Shown here: positions 42,789 through 50,357 of the stretch, piece by piece
Numbering within the stretch: the stretch's first letter is position 1
How the letters are laid out: each line of letters opens with the position of its first letter
From: Nemorincola caseinilytica
Lineage (GTDB): Bacteria > Bacteroidota > Bacteroidia > Chitinophagales > Chitinophagaceae
DNA: 64,000 bases
Assembly (NCBI RefSeq): GCF_039540515.1
Contig: NZ_BAABFA010000008.1
Span: 1-64,000, forward strand
Reading direction: 5' to 3'
Made by a program: the position numbers and the translations under genes
Notes under the pieces: model-generated
The model's input: only the letters and a program-made list of their open reading frames with translations
Databases searched by the model: none
Told to the model about the DNA's origin: nothing

Positions 42789-42820
42789 GCACCAAACCTA
42801 TATCACTATATTCTTTACTA

Positions 42821-43345
42821 TTAGTTGTAGTTCACCGTTACGGGTACACCGGTAGCGTTGGTGTACAGACCAGATGCCTGACCGGCAGCTACGTTCAGGG
42901 TAGCACCTACGTTCAGGGTCTCAGTACCACCTGCGCTCAGGGTACCTGTGGCAGAAGGTGAGCTTGTGAAGTTGTCTACGGTCATATTGTGTGAAGAACC
43001 ATCAGTTATTGTGCAAGAAGTAGGAAGAGTTATTGCGTAAGTATAACCACCCTGACCAGAAACTGTGAAGCTGGCAGCAGCTACAGTACCTGTAGTAGCA
43101 GGAAGGGTAACACCACCTGCACCTCCTGTGGTACGGGTACCTGCAGGGGCCAGGACAGCAGTACCGGCTATGGTAGCAGACACGGCCACGTTACCGAAGT
43201 TCATGTCTACTGTCTTAACGATAGATATGGGGGTGATGATGTTAGCAGATGCAGAAGCAGTAGCAGTGGCCTGGGCAAAAGAGCTGTTAGAGAAAGATAC
43301 CAGGGCAACAGTTGCGAGAGCGAGAGACTTGAAGATGTTTTTCAT
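42821..43345 (-). CDS. DUF4402-type secreted protein
   Basis: 174 aa. Signal peptide ending SSFAQ, then a beta-rich, Thr/Ala/Gly-rich domain with ITPISIVKTVDMNFGNVA near its start and a final TGVPVTVNYN strand. These are features of DUF4402 proteins, pilin-subunit-like domains thought to be surface structures. It has its own terminator; its upstream region holds three hairpins in a row. Confidence 0.75.
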   Translation of the reverse strand: MKNIFKSLALATVALVSFSNSSFAQATATASASANIITPISIVKTVDMNFGNVAVSATIAGTAVLAPAGTRTTGGAGGVTLPATTGTVAAASFTVSGQGGYTYAITLPTSCTITDGSSHNMTVDNFTSSPSATGTLSAGGTETLNVGATLNVAAGQASGLYTNATGVPVTVNYN

Positions 43346-43448
43346 TGTAGTTCGTTTTTGTTTGTTTTATGTTTTAGTTTGTTTGTGTTTGACAGGTATA
43401 TAACCAACGCTGTGCCAGAAACGCAAAACATTGAAAATCAAACGATTG

Positions 43449-43506
43449 ATTTTTGGCATGGCATGCCAAAAATCCATTCGGTGGATATAAATTCCAATAA
43501 ATGGAA
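43449..43506. other. Cluster of three adjacent hairpins
   Basis: An 11-bp perfect stem (43449-43459 with 43463-43473), then ATCCA/TGGAT (43472-43476 with 43482-43486), then TTCCA/TGGAA (43492-43496 with 43502-43506). They fill the space between the divergent DUF4402 and GNAT genes. The first could be a dimeric repressor site; no factor is evident. Confidence 0.5.
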
Positions 43507-43535
43507 AATGACGCAAGTGTAAGGGCAAAACATCA

Positions 43536-43543
43536 TACCTTAG
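43536..43543 (+). promoter_or_regulatory. -7-like element, leaderless, for the GNAT gene
   Basis: TACCTTAG followed by CTAT and ATG; one mismatch to TAnnTTTG. Confidence 0.45.
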
Positions 43544-43547
43544 CTAT

Positions 43548-43982
43548 ATGCCCGACATACATATAGCTTCCGCCACCGCCGCCAACCTCGATGCCATTTA
43601 CGGTTTTGTATGCGCACTGGAAGAGCAGGTATTTGACAAAGAACTGCTGCGTGGCTATTATGAACACTGTCTCTCTTTGCCGCATCATCACTACCTGGTA
43701 GCTTTTGTACAGGGTGTGGCAGTGGGTTATATAAGCTGCCATGGGCAGGTGCTGCTGCACCACTGCGGCATTGTGTACGAGATACAGGAGCTATATGTGC
43801 AGGAACAGCACAGAGGCATGGGCATAGGTGCCCGGCTGGTGAGGGCCGTAGAAGATATACTGGCCGCAAAGGGATATGCCTCGCTGGAGGTATGCTCCGG
43901 CACCCGGCGTACAGATGCACACCGGTTCTACCAGCGCATGGGCTTCAGGCATACTTCTTTCAAATTCGTAAAGGAGCCGTAG
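43548..43982 (+). CDS. GNAT-family N-acetyltransferase
   Basis: 144 aa. The acetyl-CoA-binding motif A is present as IQELYVQEQHRGMGIGARLVRAVEDI (R/QxxGxG/A), followed by AHRFYQRMGFRH (motif B). Such enzymes acetylate an amine of a small molecule or protein; the substrate is unknown. It stands alone with a predicted leaderless start and ends four bases from the convergent T9SS gene. Confidence 0.85.
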   Translation: MPDIHIASATAANLDAIYGFVCALEEQVFDKELLRGYYEHCLSLPHHHYLVAFVQGVAVGYISCHGQVLLHHCGIVYEIQELYVQEQHRGMGIGARLVRAVEDILAAKGYASLEVCSGTRRTDAHRFYQRMGFRHTSFKFVKEP

Positions 43983-43986
43983 GCAG

Positions 43987-45531
43987 TTACTGTTTCAGTA
44001 CTTTTTCATGCCTTACTACATTGCCGTCCTTACTGGTGGCGGTCACCATATACATACCGGGAGGAAGATCGGAGATGTCTATATGGTCGCTGCCATTTAC
44101 ACTCTTTAGTATGCCCGAGAGCATGTTCCTTACCGTGATGTGCGCATCGGTCATATCCCTTATGTATACCGGGCCGGTAGTAGGGTTGGGGAACAGGTAC
44201 GGCACGGATGAGCTATTTACATCTGCTACATCACTTGTGCCGCCCAGGCCTACTATCCATATGTCAAAAGAGCCATAGCCTGCCAGAACATCGCCTTCGG
44301 CCCATGTGGATGTTCCTGCCATTATATACTGCCCGGCTCCGGTCTGTATGGTGCAGTTGGCAGCCTCGTAGCCCGTAGTGCTACCGATACATTTATCCCA
44401 TTGTATAGCGCCGGTGGCCGATAATTTCAGCACCCATACATCAGTGTTCCCTTTATGGCCATGTACATTCCCGTCTCCGCCCGTTACCCAGCCCGATACG
44501 ATAAAGCCGCTATCGCTGGCCACCTCTATCCCATTGGCCCCATCGTCCATGGTACTACCGTAGCATTTTTGCCATAGTATATCGCCTGTGGCCGATAGCT
44601 TTAGTACCCACATATCGCCACCACCTACTTTGGTGGTCAGGTCTCCATTGGTAGAGTTGCTGCCGCCTGCTACTATGTAGCAGTTGTCCGGGGTGGCCCT
44701 TATTGCTTGTGCATAGTCGGCCGTGGTGCCGCCATAGCAGCGTTTCCATACCATATCGCCGGTAGCCGATATTTTGGCCACCCACATATCCTCAAAACCA
44801 TGGTTGTCCGTCATGTCATGATCGGTAGAGTAGGTATCGCCTGCTATTATGTAGCCCCCATCGGCGGTCTGTATCACCGACATCAGGTTGTCATCATAGG
44901 TTCCCCCATATGTATGCTGCCATTGTATGGCCCCTGTTTTCGATAGCTTCACCAGCCACATATCATAGCCACCCTTATTTTCGGTCACATGGCCGTCGGC
45001 CGATGAGGTGCGGCCTGCCACTATATACCCGCTGTCCGCGGTCTGTTGTATATCGTATCCATACTCGTTGTCCGTGCCACCTGCTATCGTTTGCCACTCT
45101 ATATCGCCTGTTGCCGATAGTTTCAGTATCCACATATCGAAGCCACCCATATTGCCCGTCAGATCGCCTGCGCTGGAATTGCTGCTGCCACATACTACGA
45201 AGCCGCCATCCGTTGTATTGCGCACTGCGTAGCCGTAGTCACTTTCGGGCCCGCCATGGTCGCGTTGCCACATTAGGGTGCCTGTAGCAGACAGCCGGGC
45301 CACATACACATTGTACCCATTGCGGCCTGTGGGCATGACGGGTGCAGTACTAGCATGCGTACCCGACACAACGATGCCGCCATCGGGTGTTCGCTGCAGG
45401 CCGTATACAAGGTCCTGCCCGGCATCTCCCAGGGTCTTTTGCCAGGCTATGCCGGGTGTTTGTGCAATGCTCTTCCCCGCAGGGAGAGCAAGAACGGCAG
45501 CTATTAATAGCCGGAAAAGGAATGGTCTCAT
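43987..45531 (-). CDS. Secreted seven-repeat protein with T9SS sorting domain
   Basis: 514 aa. Signal peptide to SIAQ, then about seven repeats of near 55 residues, each with W-x-(K/R)-x-(Y/L)GG, a TADGGYIVAG-like strand and GGxDMWVLKLSATGDI. Seven such units fit a beta-propeller. The C-terminus from FPNPTTGPVYI to RHEKVLKQ is a type A T9SS sorting domain. The mature protein should be surface-exposed or released; ligand unknown. Confidence 0.85.
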   Translation of the reverse strand: MRPFLFRLLIAAVLALPAGKSIAQTPGIAWQKTLGDAGQDLVYGLQRTPDGGIVVSGTHASTAPVMPTGRNGYNVYVARLSATGTLMWQRDHGGPESDYGYAVRNTTDGGFVVCGSSNSSAGDLTGNMGGFDMWILKLSATGDIEWQTIAGGTDNEYGYDIQQTADSGYIVAGRTSSADGHVTENKGGYDMWLVKLSKTGAIQWQHTYGGTYDDNLMSVIQTADGGYIIAGDTYSTDHDMTDNHGFEDMWVAKISATGDMVWKRCYGGTTADYAQAIRATPDNCYIVAGGSNSTNGDLTTKVGGGDMWVLKLSATGDILWQKCYGSTMDDGANGIEVASDSGFIVSGWVTGGDGNVHGHKGNTDVWVLKLSATGAIQWDKCIGSTTGYEAANCTIQTGAGQYIMAGTSTWAEGDVLAGYGSFDIWIVGLGGTSDVADVNSSSVPYLFPNPTTGPVYIRDMTDAHITVRNMLSGILKSVNGSDHIDISDLPPGMYMVTATSKDGNVVRHEKVLKQ

Positions 45532-45691
45532 AAGGTAGTATTTTGGGTATATATATTAAGACGAGAAAAAACAGGGTAATCTTGGGTCAAGATATATATT
45601 ATCGTTGCAGTCATATGCGATAAAGCTAATAAGGGGGGTATGCTATGCGAACCAGCCATAAATACTTACTTTTACGCCCTAAAGTAAGGTG

Positions 45692-46117
45692 ATGAGTAAC
45701 GAACGGAAACGCCCGGTGCGCGTGCTTGTGGCCAAGGTAGGCCTGGATGGGCACGATCGCGGTGCAAAGGTGATAGCCACCGCGCTGCGCGATGCCGGCA
45801 TGGAAGTGATATACACAGGTCTGCGCCAGACCCCCGAAATGGTAGTGAACACCGCCCTGCAGGAAGATGTGGATGCCCTGGGTATCAGCATCCTCAGCGG
45901 TGCGCATATGACCGTGTTCCCCCGTGTGATGGGGTTGATGAAGGAAAAAGGCATGGACAATGTATTGCTCACCGGCGGTGGCATAATCCCCGACGAGGAT
46001 ATGAAGGAGCTACAGGGCATGGGTGTAGGCAAGCTCTTTCCCCCCGGCACATCTACCGCCGATATAGCAGGATATATAACAGATTGGGTGTACGAGCACA
46101 GAAAAGAACTACTGTAG
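45692..46117 (+). CDS. Stand-alone cobalamin-binding subunit (methylmalonyl-CoA mutase type)
   Basis: About 141 aa. The B12 motif is complete: KVGLDGHDRGAKV (DxHxxG, the lower cobalt ligand His), then SILSGAHM and LTGGGIIP. It corresponds to the C-terminal domain of acyl-CoA mutases and must pair with a separate catalytic subunit, which is not in the window. The ATG at 45692 is chosen over a GTG three bases earlier. An 8-bp hairpin (45665-45672 with 45681-45688) lies immediately before it. A cobalamin adenosyltransferase gene is 2 kb away. Confidence 0.87.
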   Translation: MSNERKRPVRVLVAKVGLDGHDRGAKVIATALRDAGMEVIYTGLRQTPEMVVNTALQEDVDALGISILSGAHMTVFPRVMGLMKEKGMDNVLLTGGGIIPDEDMKELQGMGVGKLFPPGTSTADIAGYITDWVYEHRKELL

Positions 46118-46162
46118 CATTAACACACGGTATACCCTAATAACGAACATAAACACACCGCA

Positions 46163-46942
46163 ATGTACCAAACGATACTGACCACTCTGGAGAATGGTAT
46201 CTGTACCATTACCATAAACCGACCCGACAAAATGAATGCCCTGAACAAGGACGTGATAAACGACCTGGGGCAGGCGCTGGAAGAGGTCTATAACAATAAC
46301 GAGGTACGCGCGGCCATCATCACCGGCGCGGGCGAAAAGGCCTTTGTGGCCGGCGCCGATATAAGCGAGTTCATACCCCTGGGCGACCGGGAGGGTGCAC
46401 AACTGGCACAGCGGGGCCGCGAGCTGGTATTTGACAAAATAGAGAACTGCCCCAAACCCATAATAGCGGCCGTGAACGGTTTTTCGCTGGGTGGCGGCTG
46501 CGAGCTGGCCATGGCCTGCCATATAAGGGTGGCCTCGGTAAATGCCAAGTTCGGCCAGCCGGAGATAAACCTGGGTATCATACCTGGCTATGGCGGCACA
46601 CAGCGCCTCACAAGGCTGGTAGGCAAGGGCAAGGCGATGGAGATGATAATGACCGCCGATATGGTAGGCGCCGAAGAGGCAAAGGCCCTGGGCCTGGTGA
46701 ACCATGTGGTGGCCTCCGAAGACCTGCTGACCAAGGCAAAAGAGATACTGGCCAAGATAGCGGCGAAGCCGCCGCTGGCAGTGGCCAAAATAATAGCCTG
46801 TGTGAACGAGGGCGCAAATGCCGACCCCATGGGCTTCGATAATGAGATAAGGAGGTTCGGCGAGTGTTTTGCCACAGAAGATATGAAAGAAGGTGCCGCC
46901 GCTTTTCTTGAAAAAAGAAAACCTGTGTTCAAAGGAAAATAA
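46163..46942 (+). CDS. Enoyl-CoA hydratase/crotonase
   Basis: 259 aa. The oxyanion-hole strand is AFVAGADISEF; the two catalytic glutamates are in GGGCELAMA and FGQPEINLGI, followed by PGYGGTQRL. It hydrates trans-2-enoyl-CoA esters. It follows the B12-binding gene by 45 bases and is probably co-transcribed, so a role in branched-chain or short-chain acyl-CoA breakdown fits. Confidence 0.9.
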   Translation: MYQTILTTLENGICTITINRPDKMNALNKDVINDLGQALEEVYNNNEVRAAIITGAGEKAFVAGADISEFIPLGDREGAQLAQRGRELVFDKIENCPKPIIAAVNGFSLGGGCELAMACHIRVASVNAKFGQPEINLGIIPGYGGTQRLTRLVGKGKAMEMIMTADMVGAEEAKALGLVNHVVASEDLLTKAKEILAKIAAKPPLAVAKIIACVNEGANADPMGFDNEIRRFGECFATEDMKEGAAAFLEKRKPVFKGK

Positions 46943-46974
46943 TTTATTATCTTCAACCTTCAAATTTTCAGTAC

Positions 46975-47952
46975 ATGCAGGCTAAGGTTATCCGCATCTT
47001 ATCGGTATTATGTATCTTATTGGCTGTGGGCTATACATCCATGGCGCAGAAATACCGCCCTTTCCGTGCGAATGTGGACCAGGACGGCTGGGCCATAGGT
47101 ATGAACATCGGTGCTACCGACCTGTGGGGCGATGTGGGTACCAATTCTTTTGTAGATCATTATACCAATAGCGGTTATACATCCAAACTGTGTTTCATGG
47201 GTGGTATGTTCGGCAGGTATACCTTTCACCCCAGCTTTGCTATAAGGTTCCATGTGAACTATGGCGTGTTCTATGCCACCGACAAATGGAACGAAGATGG
47301 TGTAAAGGGCAAAAGCCTGATAGAAGGTAACGACTATGTACAGCGTTACCTGCGCGCGCAGACCGCCAGGACCTCTATAGCAGAGGGTGCGGCCCTGTTC
47401 GAGTTCTACCCCCGCCGTTTCAATGTTACCGGCAAGGCATACCGCAGGGGACAACCCTTCATAGCTGCAGGTCTTGCAGTGTTCCACTTCACGCCCTACA
47501 GCACTGTGGCCGATGGTAATACCTTTGTGAAGACCTACGATCTTTCGCTGGAAGGACAGGGCTTCGGCTCGGGCTATCCCAAGAAGGCATCGCGCGTACA
47601 GCCTGCTGTGCCGCTTTGCATAGGGTACAGGTGGGACATAGGCTCGCGTCTGAACCTGGGTATAGAATATATGTACCGCATGACATTCACCGACCAGCTT
47701 GACGGTGTGAGCGGTAAATACATCAGCCAGTTCGAATTCGAGCAGAACCTGTCGCCTGCCGATGCGCAGACCGCAATGGCGATAGCCGATAAGACGAAGT
47801 ATTACAATCATGCCCTGTCTAACACGCCCGGCACATTCCGTGGCAACCCCGACAATAACGACTCTTATTCTTCATTGGCCATCACCTTTGCCTTCAAGGT
47901 GCCCAGCCGCGACCGCATATGGTGGACGACAAAGAAATTCGGCAGCAAATAA
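46975..47952 (+). CDS. Outer-membrane beta-barrel protein, DUF6089-like
   Basis: 325 aa. Signal peptide to SMAQ, then a barrel-like series of aromatic strands starting with GWAIGMNIGATDLWGDVG. The N-terminal block and overall length resemble DUF6089/PorG-like outer-membrane proteins of Bacteroidota, but no motif decides whether it is a T9SS component. It ends in VPSRDRIWWTTKKFGSK. Confidence 0.6.
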   Translation: MQAKVIRILSVLCILLAVGYTSMAQKYRPFRANVDQDGWAIGMNIGATDLWGDVGTNSFVDHYTNSGYTSKLCFMGGMFGRYTFHPSFAIRFHVNYGVFYATDKWNEDGVKGKSLIEGNDYVQRYLRAQTARTSIAEGAALFEFYPRRFNVTGKAYRRGQPFIAAGLAVFHFTPYSTVADGNTFVKTYDLSLEGQGFGSGYPKKASRVQPAVPLCIGYRWDIGSRLNLGIEYMYRMTFTDQLDGVSGKYISQFEFEQNLSPADAQTAMAIADKTKYYNHALSNTPGTFRGNPDNNDSYSSLAITFAFKVPSRDRIWWTTKKFGSK

Positions 47953-47966
47953 CAGTTACGAGCTTT

Positions 47967-48524
47967 CTATACACGAGCGCGCCAGGGTATCTCTGGCGCG
48001 TTGTTTTTGTGCCCTATATAGCGCGCCAGTGTGAACAGCATATCCGACAGGCGGTTCAGGTATTGTATCACTATGGGTGGTATCACCTCCTGCTGCTCCT
48101 GCATGGCCACGCATATACGCTCTGCGCGGCGGCATACACAGCGCGCTACATGGCAGGTAGATGAGCCCAGGTGGCCACCCGGCAGTATGAAGGAGCGCAT
48201 CTCGGGCAGGGTCTCGTTCATCTCGTCTATACGTTGCTCCAGCCAGGTCACATCGGTCTCGTGCAGGTCGGGCAGTTTCATCTTTACTTCCTTGTCGGGG
48301 TTGGTGGCCAGCACTGCGCCCACGGTAAAGAGCCTGTCCTGCACCTCGCGCAGCCACTCGCTTATGGTAGCATCGGCTGCCAGGTCGCTCACCATGCCTA
48401 TGTAAGAGTTCAGCTCATCTACAGTGCCATAGCTCTCTATGCGTATATGGCTTTTGGGTACGCGTACACCGCCTATCAGGCTGGTACCGCCCTTGTCTCC
48501 TGTCTTGGTATATATCTTGAACAC
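47967..48524 (-). CDS. Cobalamin adenosyltransferase, PduO type
   Basis: 185 aa. It transfers adenosyl from ATP to cob(I)alamin. KIYTKTGDKGGTSLIGG (ATP loop), IESYGTVDELNSYIG, RSFILPGG, CRRAER and LNRLSDMLFTLARY are all family blocks. It supplies adenosylcobalamin to mutases such as the one implied by the B12-binding gene at 45692. The terminator of the convergent gene lies inside its last codons. Confidence 0.92.
   Translation of the reverse strand: MFKIYTKTGDKGGTSLIGGVRVPKSHIRIESYGTVDELNSYIGMVSDLAADATISEWLREVQDRLFTVGAVLATNPDKEVKMKLPDLHETDVTWLEQRIDEMNETLPEMRSFILPGGHLGSSTCHVARCVCRRAERICVAMQEQQEVIPPIVIQYLNRLSDMLFTLARYIGHKNNAPEIPWRARV
47978..48007 (+). terminator. Terminator embedded in the 3' end of the opposite gene
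   Basis: 8-bp stem CGCGCCAG/CTGGCGCG (47978-47985 with 47993-48000), then TTGTTTTT. It serves the outer-membrane protein gene and overlaps the last codons of the adenosyltransferase gene. Confidence 0.75.
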
Positions 48525-48572
48525 GGTCTGTCTCGTTAATGGTCAAAAAAAATGTGGGGATGGCCCCGCGCA

Positions 48573-49274
48573 TCATTTGTGTGCAGTGGCCTGCTGCCGT
48601 ATGTCCGATTCCACCACACCATCGCGCACGCGTATCACGCGCTGGGTATAGTTGGCTATGTCTTCCTCGTGCGTTACCAGTACCACGGTATTGCCCTGTG
48701 CATGTATGCTGCCGAAGAGTTCCATTATCTCTACCGATGTTTTGGTGTCCAGGTTGCCCGTAGGCTCGTCGGCCAGCAGTATAGATGGATTGTTGATGAG
48801 GGCGCGGGCTATGGCCACACGCTGGCTCTGCCCGCCCGATAGCTCGTTGGGCTTGTGGTGCGCACGCTCTGCCAGGCCCACCTTCTGCAACATGGCACGG
48901 GCGCGCTCTTCGCGCTCCTTGCGGGCTGCGCCGGAGTATATGAGGGGCAAGGCCACGTTCTCCCATGCCGTCAGACGCGGCAGCAGGTTGAACTGCTGGA
49001 ACACGAAACCTATCTCCACATTGCGTACATCGGCCAGTTGGTCGTCTACCATATTGCTCACGTTCTTGCCGTTCAGCACATAGGTACCGCCCGTTGGCGT
49101 ATCTAGGCAGCCCAGTATGTTCATCAGTGTCGATTTGCCCGATCCCGATGGCCCCATCAGTGCCACATATTCGTTCTTGTTTATCAGCAGCGATATGCCT
49201 TTCAGTACAGGCAGCTCCTGCTTGCCCATGAAGTAGCTCTTGCGTATGTCTTCAAGCCTTATGACCTCTTTCAT
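48573..49274 (-). CDS. ABC transporter ATP-binding protein, LolD/MacB type
   Basis: 233 aa from MKEVIRLEDIRKSY. Walker A GPSGSGKST, signature LSGGQSQR and Walker B ILLADEPTGNLD place it with the LolD/MacB ATPases that power periplasm-facing permeases. No permease gene is adjacent, so it is an orphan in this window. A longer in-frame extension upstream is not preceded by a promoter and is rejected. Confidence 0.87.
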   Translation of the reverse strand: MKEVIRLEDIRKSYFMGKQELPVLKGISLLINKNEYVALMGPSGSGKSTLMNILGCLDTPTGGTYVLNGKNVSNMVDDQLADVRNVEIGFVFQQFNLLPRLTAWENVALPLIYSGAARKEREERARAMLQKVGLAERAHHKPNELSGGQSQRVAIARALINNPSILLADEPTGNLDTKTSVEIMELFGSIHAQGNTVVLVTHEEDIANYTQRVIRVRDGVVESDIRQQATAHK

Positions 49275-49297
49275 CCTTTTTCTACCCTGTAGAATTT

Positions 49298-49305
49298 CAA
49301 AAATA
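49298..49305 (-). promoter_or_regulatory. -7 promoter element for the LolD-like gene
   Basis: TATTTTTG on the minus strand, 23 bases before the start codon. Confidence 0.5.
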
Positions 49306-49325
49306 CGCATAATTTCACCCTTTCT

Positions 49326-50156
49326 ATGGTCTGTTTTCCCAATTGTAAGATCAACCTGGGCCTGTTCGTCACCGCCAGGCGCAGCGATGGCTACCACGAC
49401 CTCGCTACTGTGTTCTATCCCCTTACCCCGGTGCATTTTTCGCCGGGCAGGGAAGCGGCAGGCATAAATGAAAATGACCCGGTGCTGAACGATGTGCTGG
49501 AGGTAGCACCCGCCACTACTGGCACAGCACAGCTGCACATGAGCGGCCTGCCCGTAAGCGGCGATAAGAACGACAACCTGGTATGGAAGGCATATACCCT
49601 GCTACAGCGCCATCACGGCGATAAAGTGCCGCCGCTGGATATATACCTGCACAAGGCCACACCCATGGGTGCAGGCCTGGGTGGCGGCTCTGCCGATGGC
49701 GCCTATATGCTGCAGCTACTGAACGACCAATGCGGCCTGGGCCTCACCCGGGAAGAGCTGGCGGCATATGCATTGCAGCTAGGGTCCGATTGTCCTTTCT
49801 TTATCTACAACACACCACAGTATGCCACAGGCAGGGGAGAGGTGATGGAGCCTGTGAGCATAGATCTTTCGGCATACCGCATAAAGGTGATATGCCCGGG
49901 CATACATGTGTCCACGCGCGATGCCTTTGCGCAGATAACGCCCCGCCCCGCGCCTTTCGCCCTGCGGCAGATAAGCACACTGCCCATTGCCGAATGGCGG
50001 CACCACATCCTCAACGATTTTGAGAAGACGGTCTTTGCCATTCATCCGCAGATAGCCGCCATCAAACAACAGCTATACGATGAGGGCGCACTCTATGCCT
50101 CTATGACGGGTACCGGCTCGGCAGTATACGGGATCTTTGAGAATGCGATAATGTGA
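49326..50156 (+). CDS. ispE: 4-diphosphocytidyl-2-C-methyl-D-erythritol kinase
   Basis: 276 aa GHMP kinase of the MEP isoprenoid pathway. NCKINLGLFVTARRSDGYH is the N-terminal substrate motif; PMGAGLGGGSADGAYML is the ATP loop; MTGTGSAVYGIF is the C-terminal glycine loop. The last five residues (ENAIM) and the stop codon are encoded by a family B repeat (AATGCGATAATGTGA), which forms the natural end of the gene here. It is convergent with fhs. Confidence 0.92.
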   Translation: MVCFPNCKINLGLFVTARRSDGYHDLATVFYPLTPVHFSPGREAAGINENDPVLNDVLEVAPATTGTAQLHMSGLPVSGDKNDNLVWKAYTLLQRHHGDKVPPLDIYLHKATPMGAGLGGGSADGAYMLQLLNDQCGLGLTREELAAYALQLGSDCPFFIYNTPQYATGRGEVMEPVSIDLSAYRIKVICPGIHVSTRDAFAQITPRPAPFALRQISTLPIAEWRHHILNDFEKTVFAIHPQIAAIKQQLYDEGALYASMTGTGSAVYGIFENAIM

Positions 50157-50357
50157 GGGAATGCGATAATGCGGTAATGCGGTAATGTGAGGAATGTGAG
50201 GAATGCGATAATTTGTTTTTGGAGTAGGCAGATTTGGCAATTCAAAAATGTGGATAAGCGACAAAAATTTAAAAGGGAATAACACATCTTCAATAGAACA
50301 AAAATGCGATAACACGTTTCCGCATTATCGCATTTTTCACATTACCGCATTGTCACA
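50142..50357. repeat. Family B repeat array between ispE and fhs
   Basis: Left part: AATGCGATAATG, AATGCGATAATGCGGTAATG, GCGGTAATGTGAGG and AATGCGATAAT. Right part on the other strand: CCGCATTATCGCATT and ACATTACCGCATTGTCACATT. The arms are inverted relative to each other around about 80 bases of AT-rich sequence. Both flanking genes end in the repeat. There is no regular spacer structure as in a CRISPR. Confidence 0.75.

Noticed and set aside
46975..47952. Naming the barrel protein porG
   Set aside because: The likeness to DUF6089/PorG is only in general layout; no decisive motif was seen.
49275..49538. Longer start for the LolD-like ATPase
   Set aside because: The extension is antisense to ispE and the promoter element at 49298 lies inside it.
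50142..50357. CRISPR array
   Set aside because: Units vary in length and orientation and there are no equal-sized spacers or cas genes.
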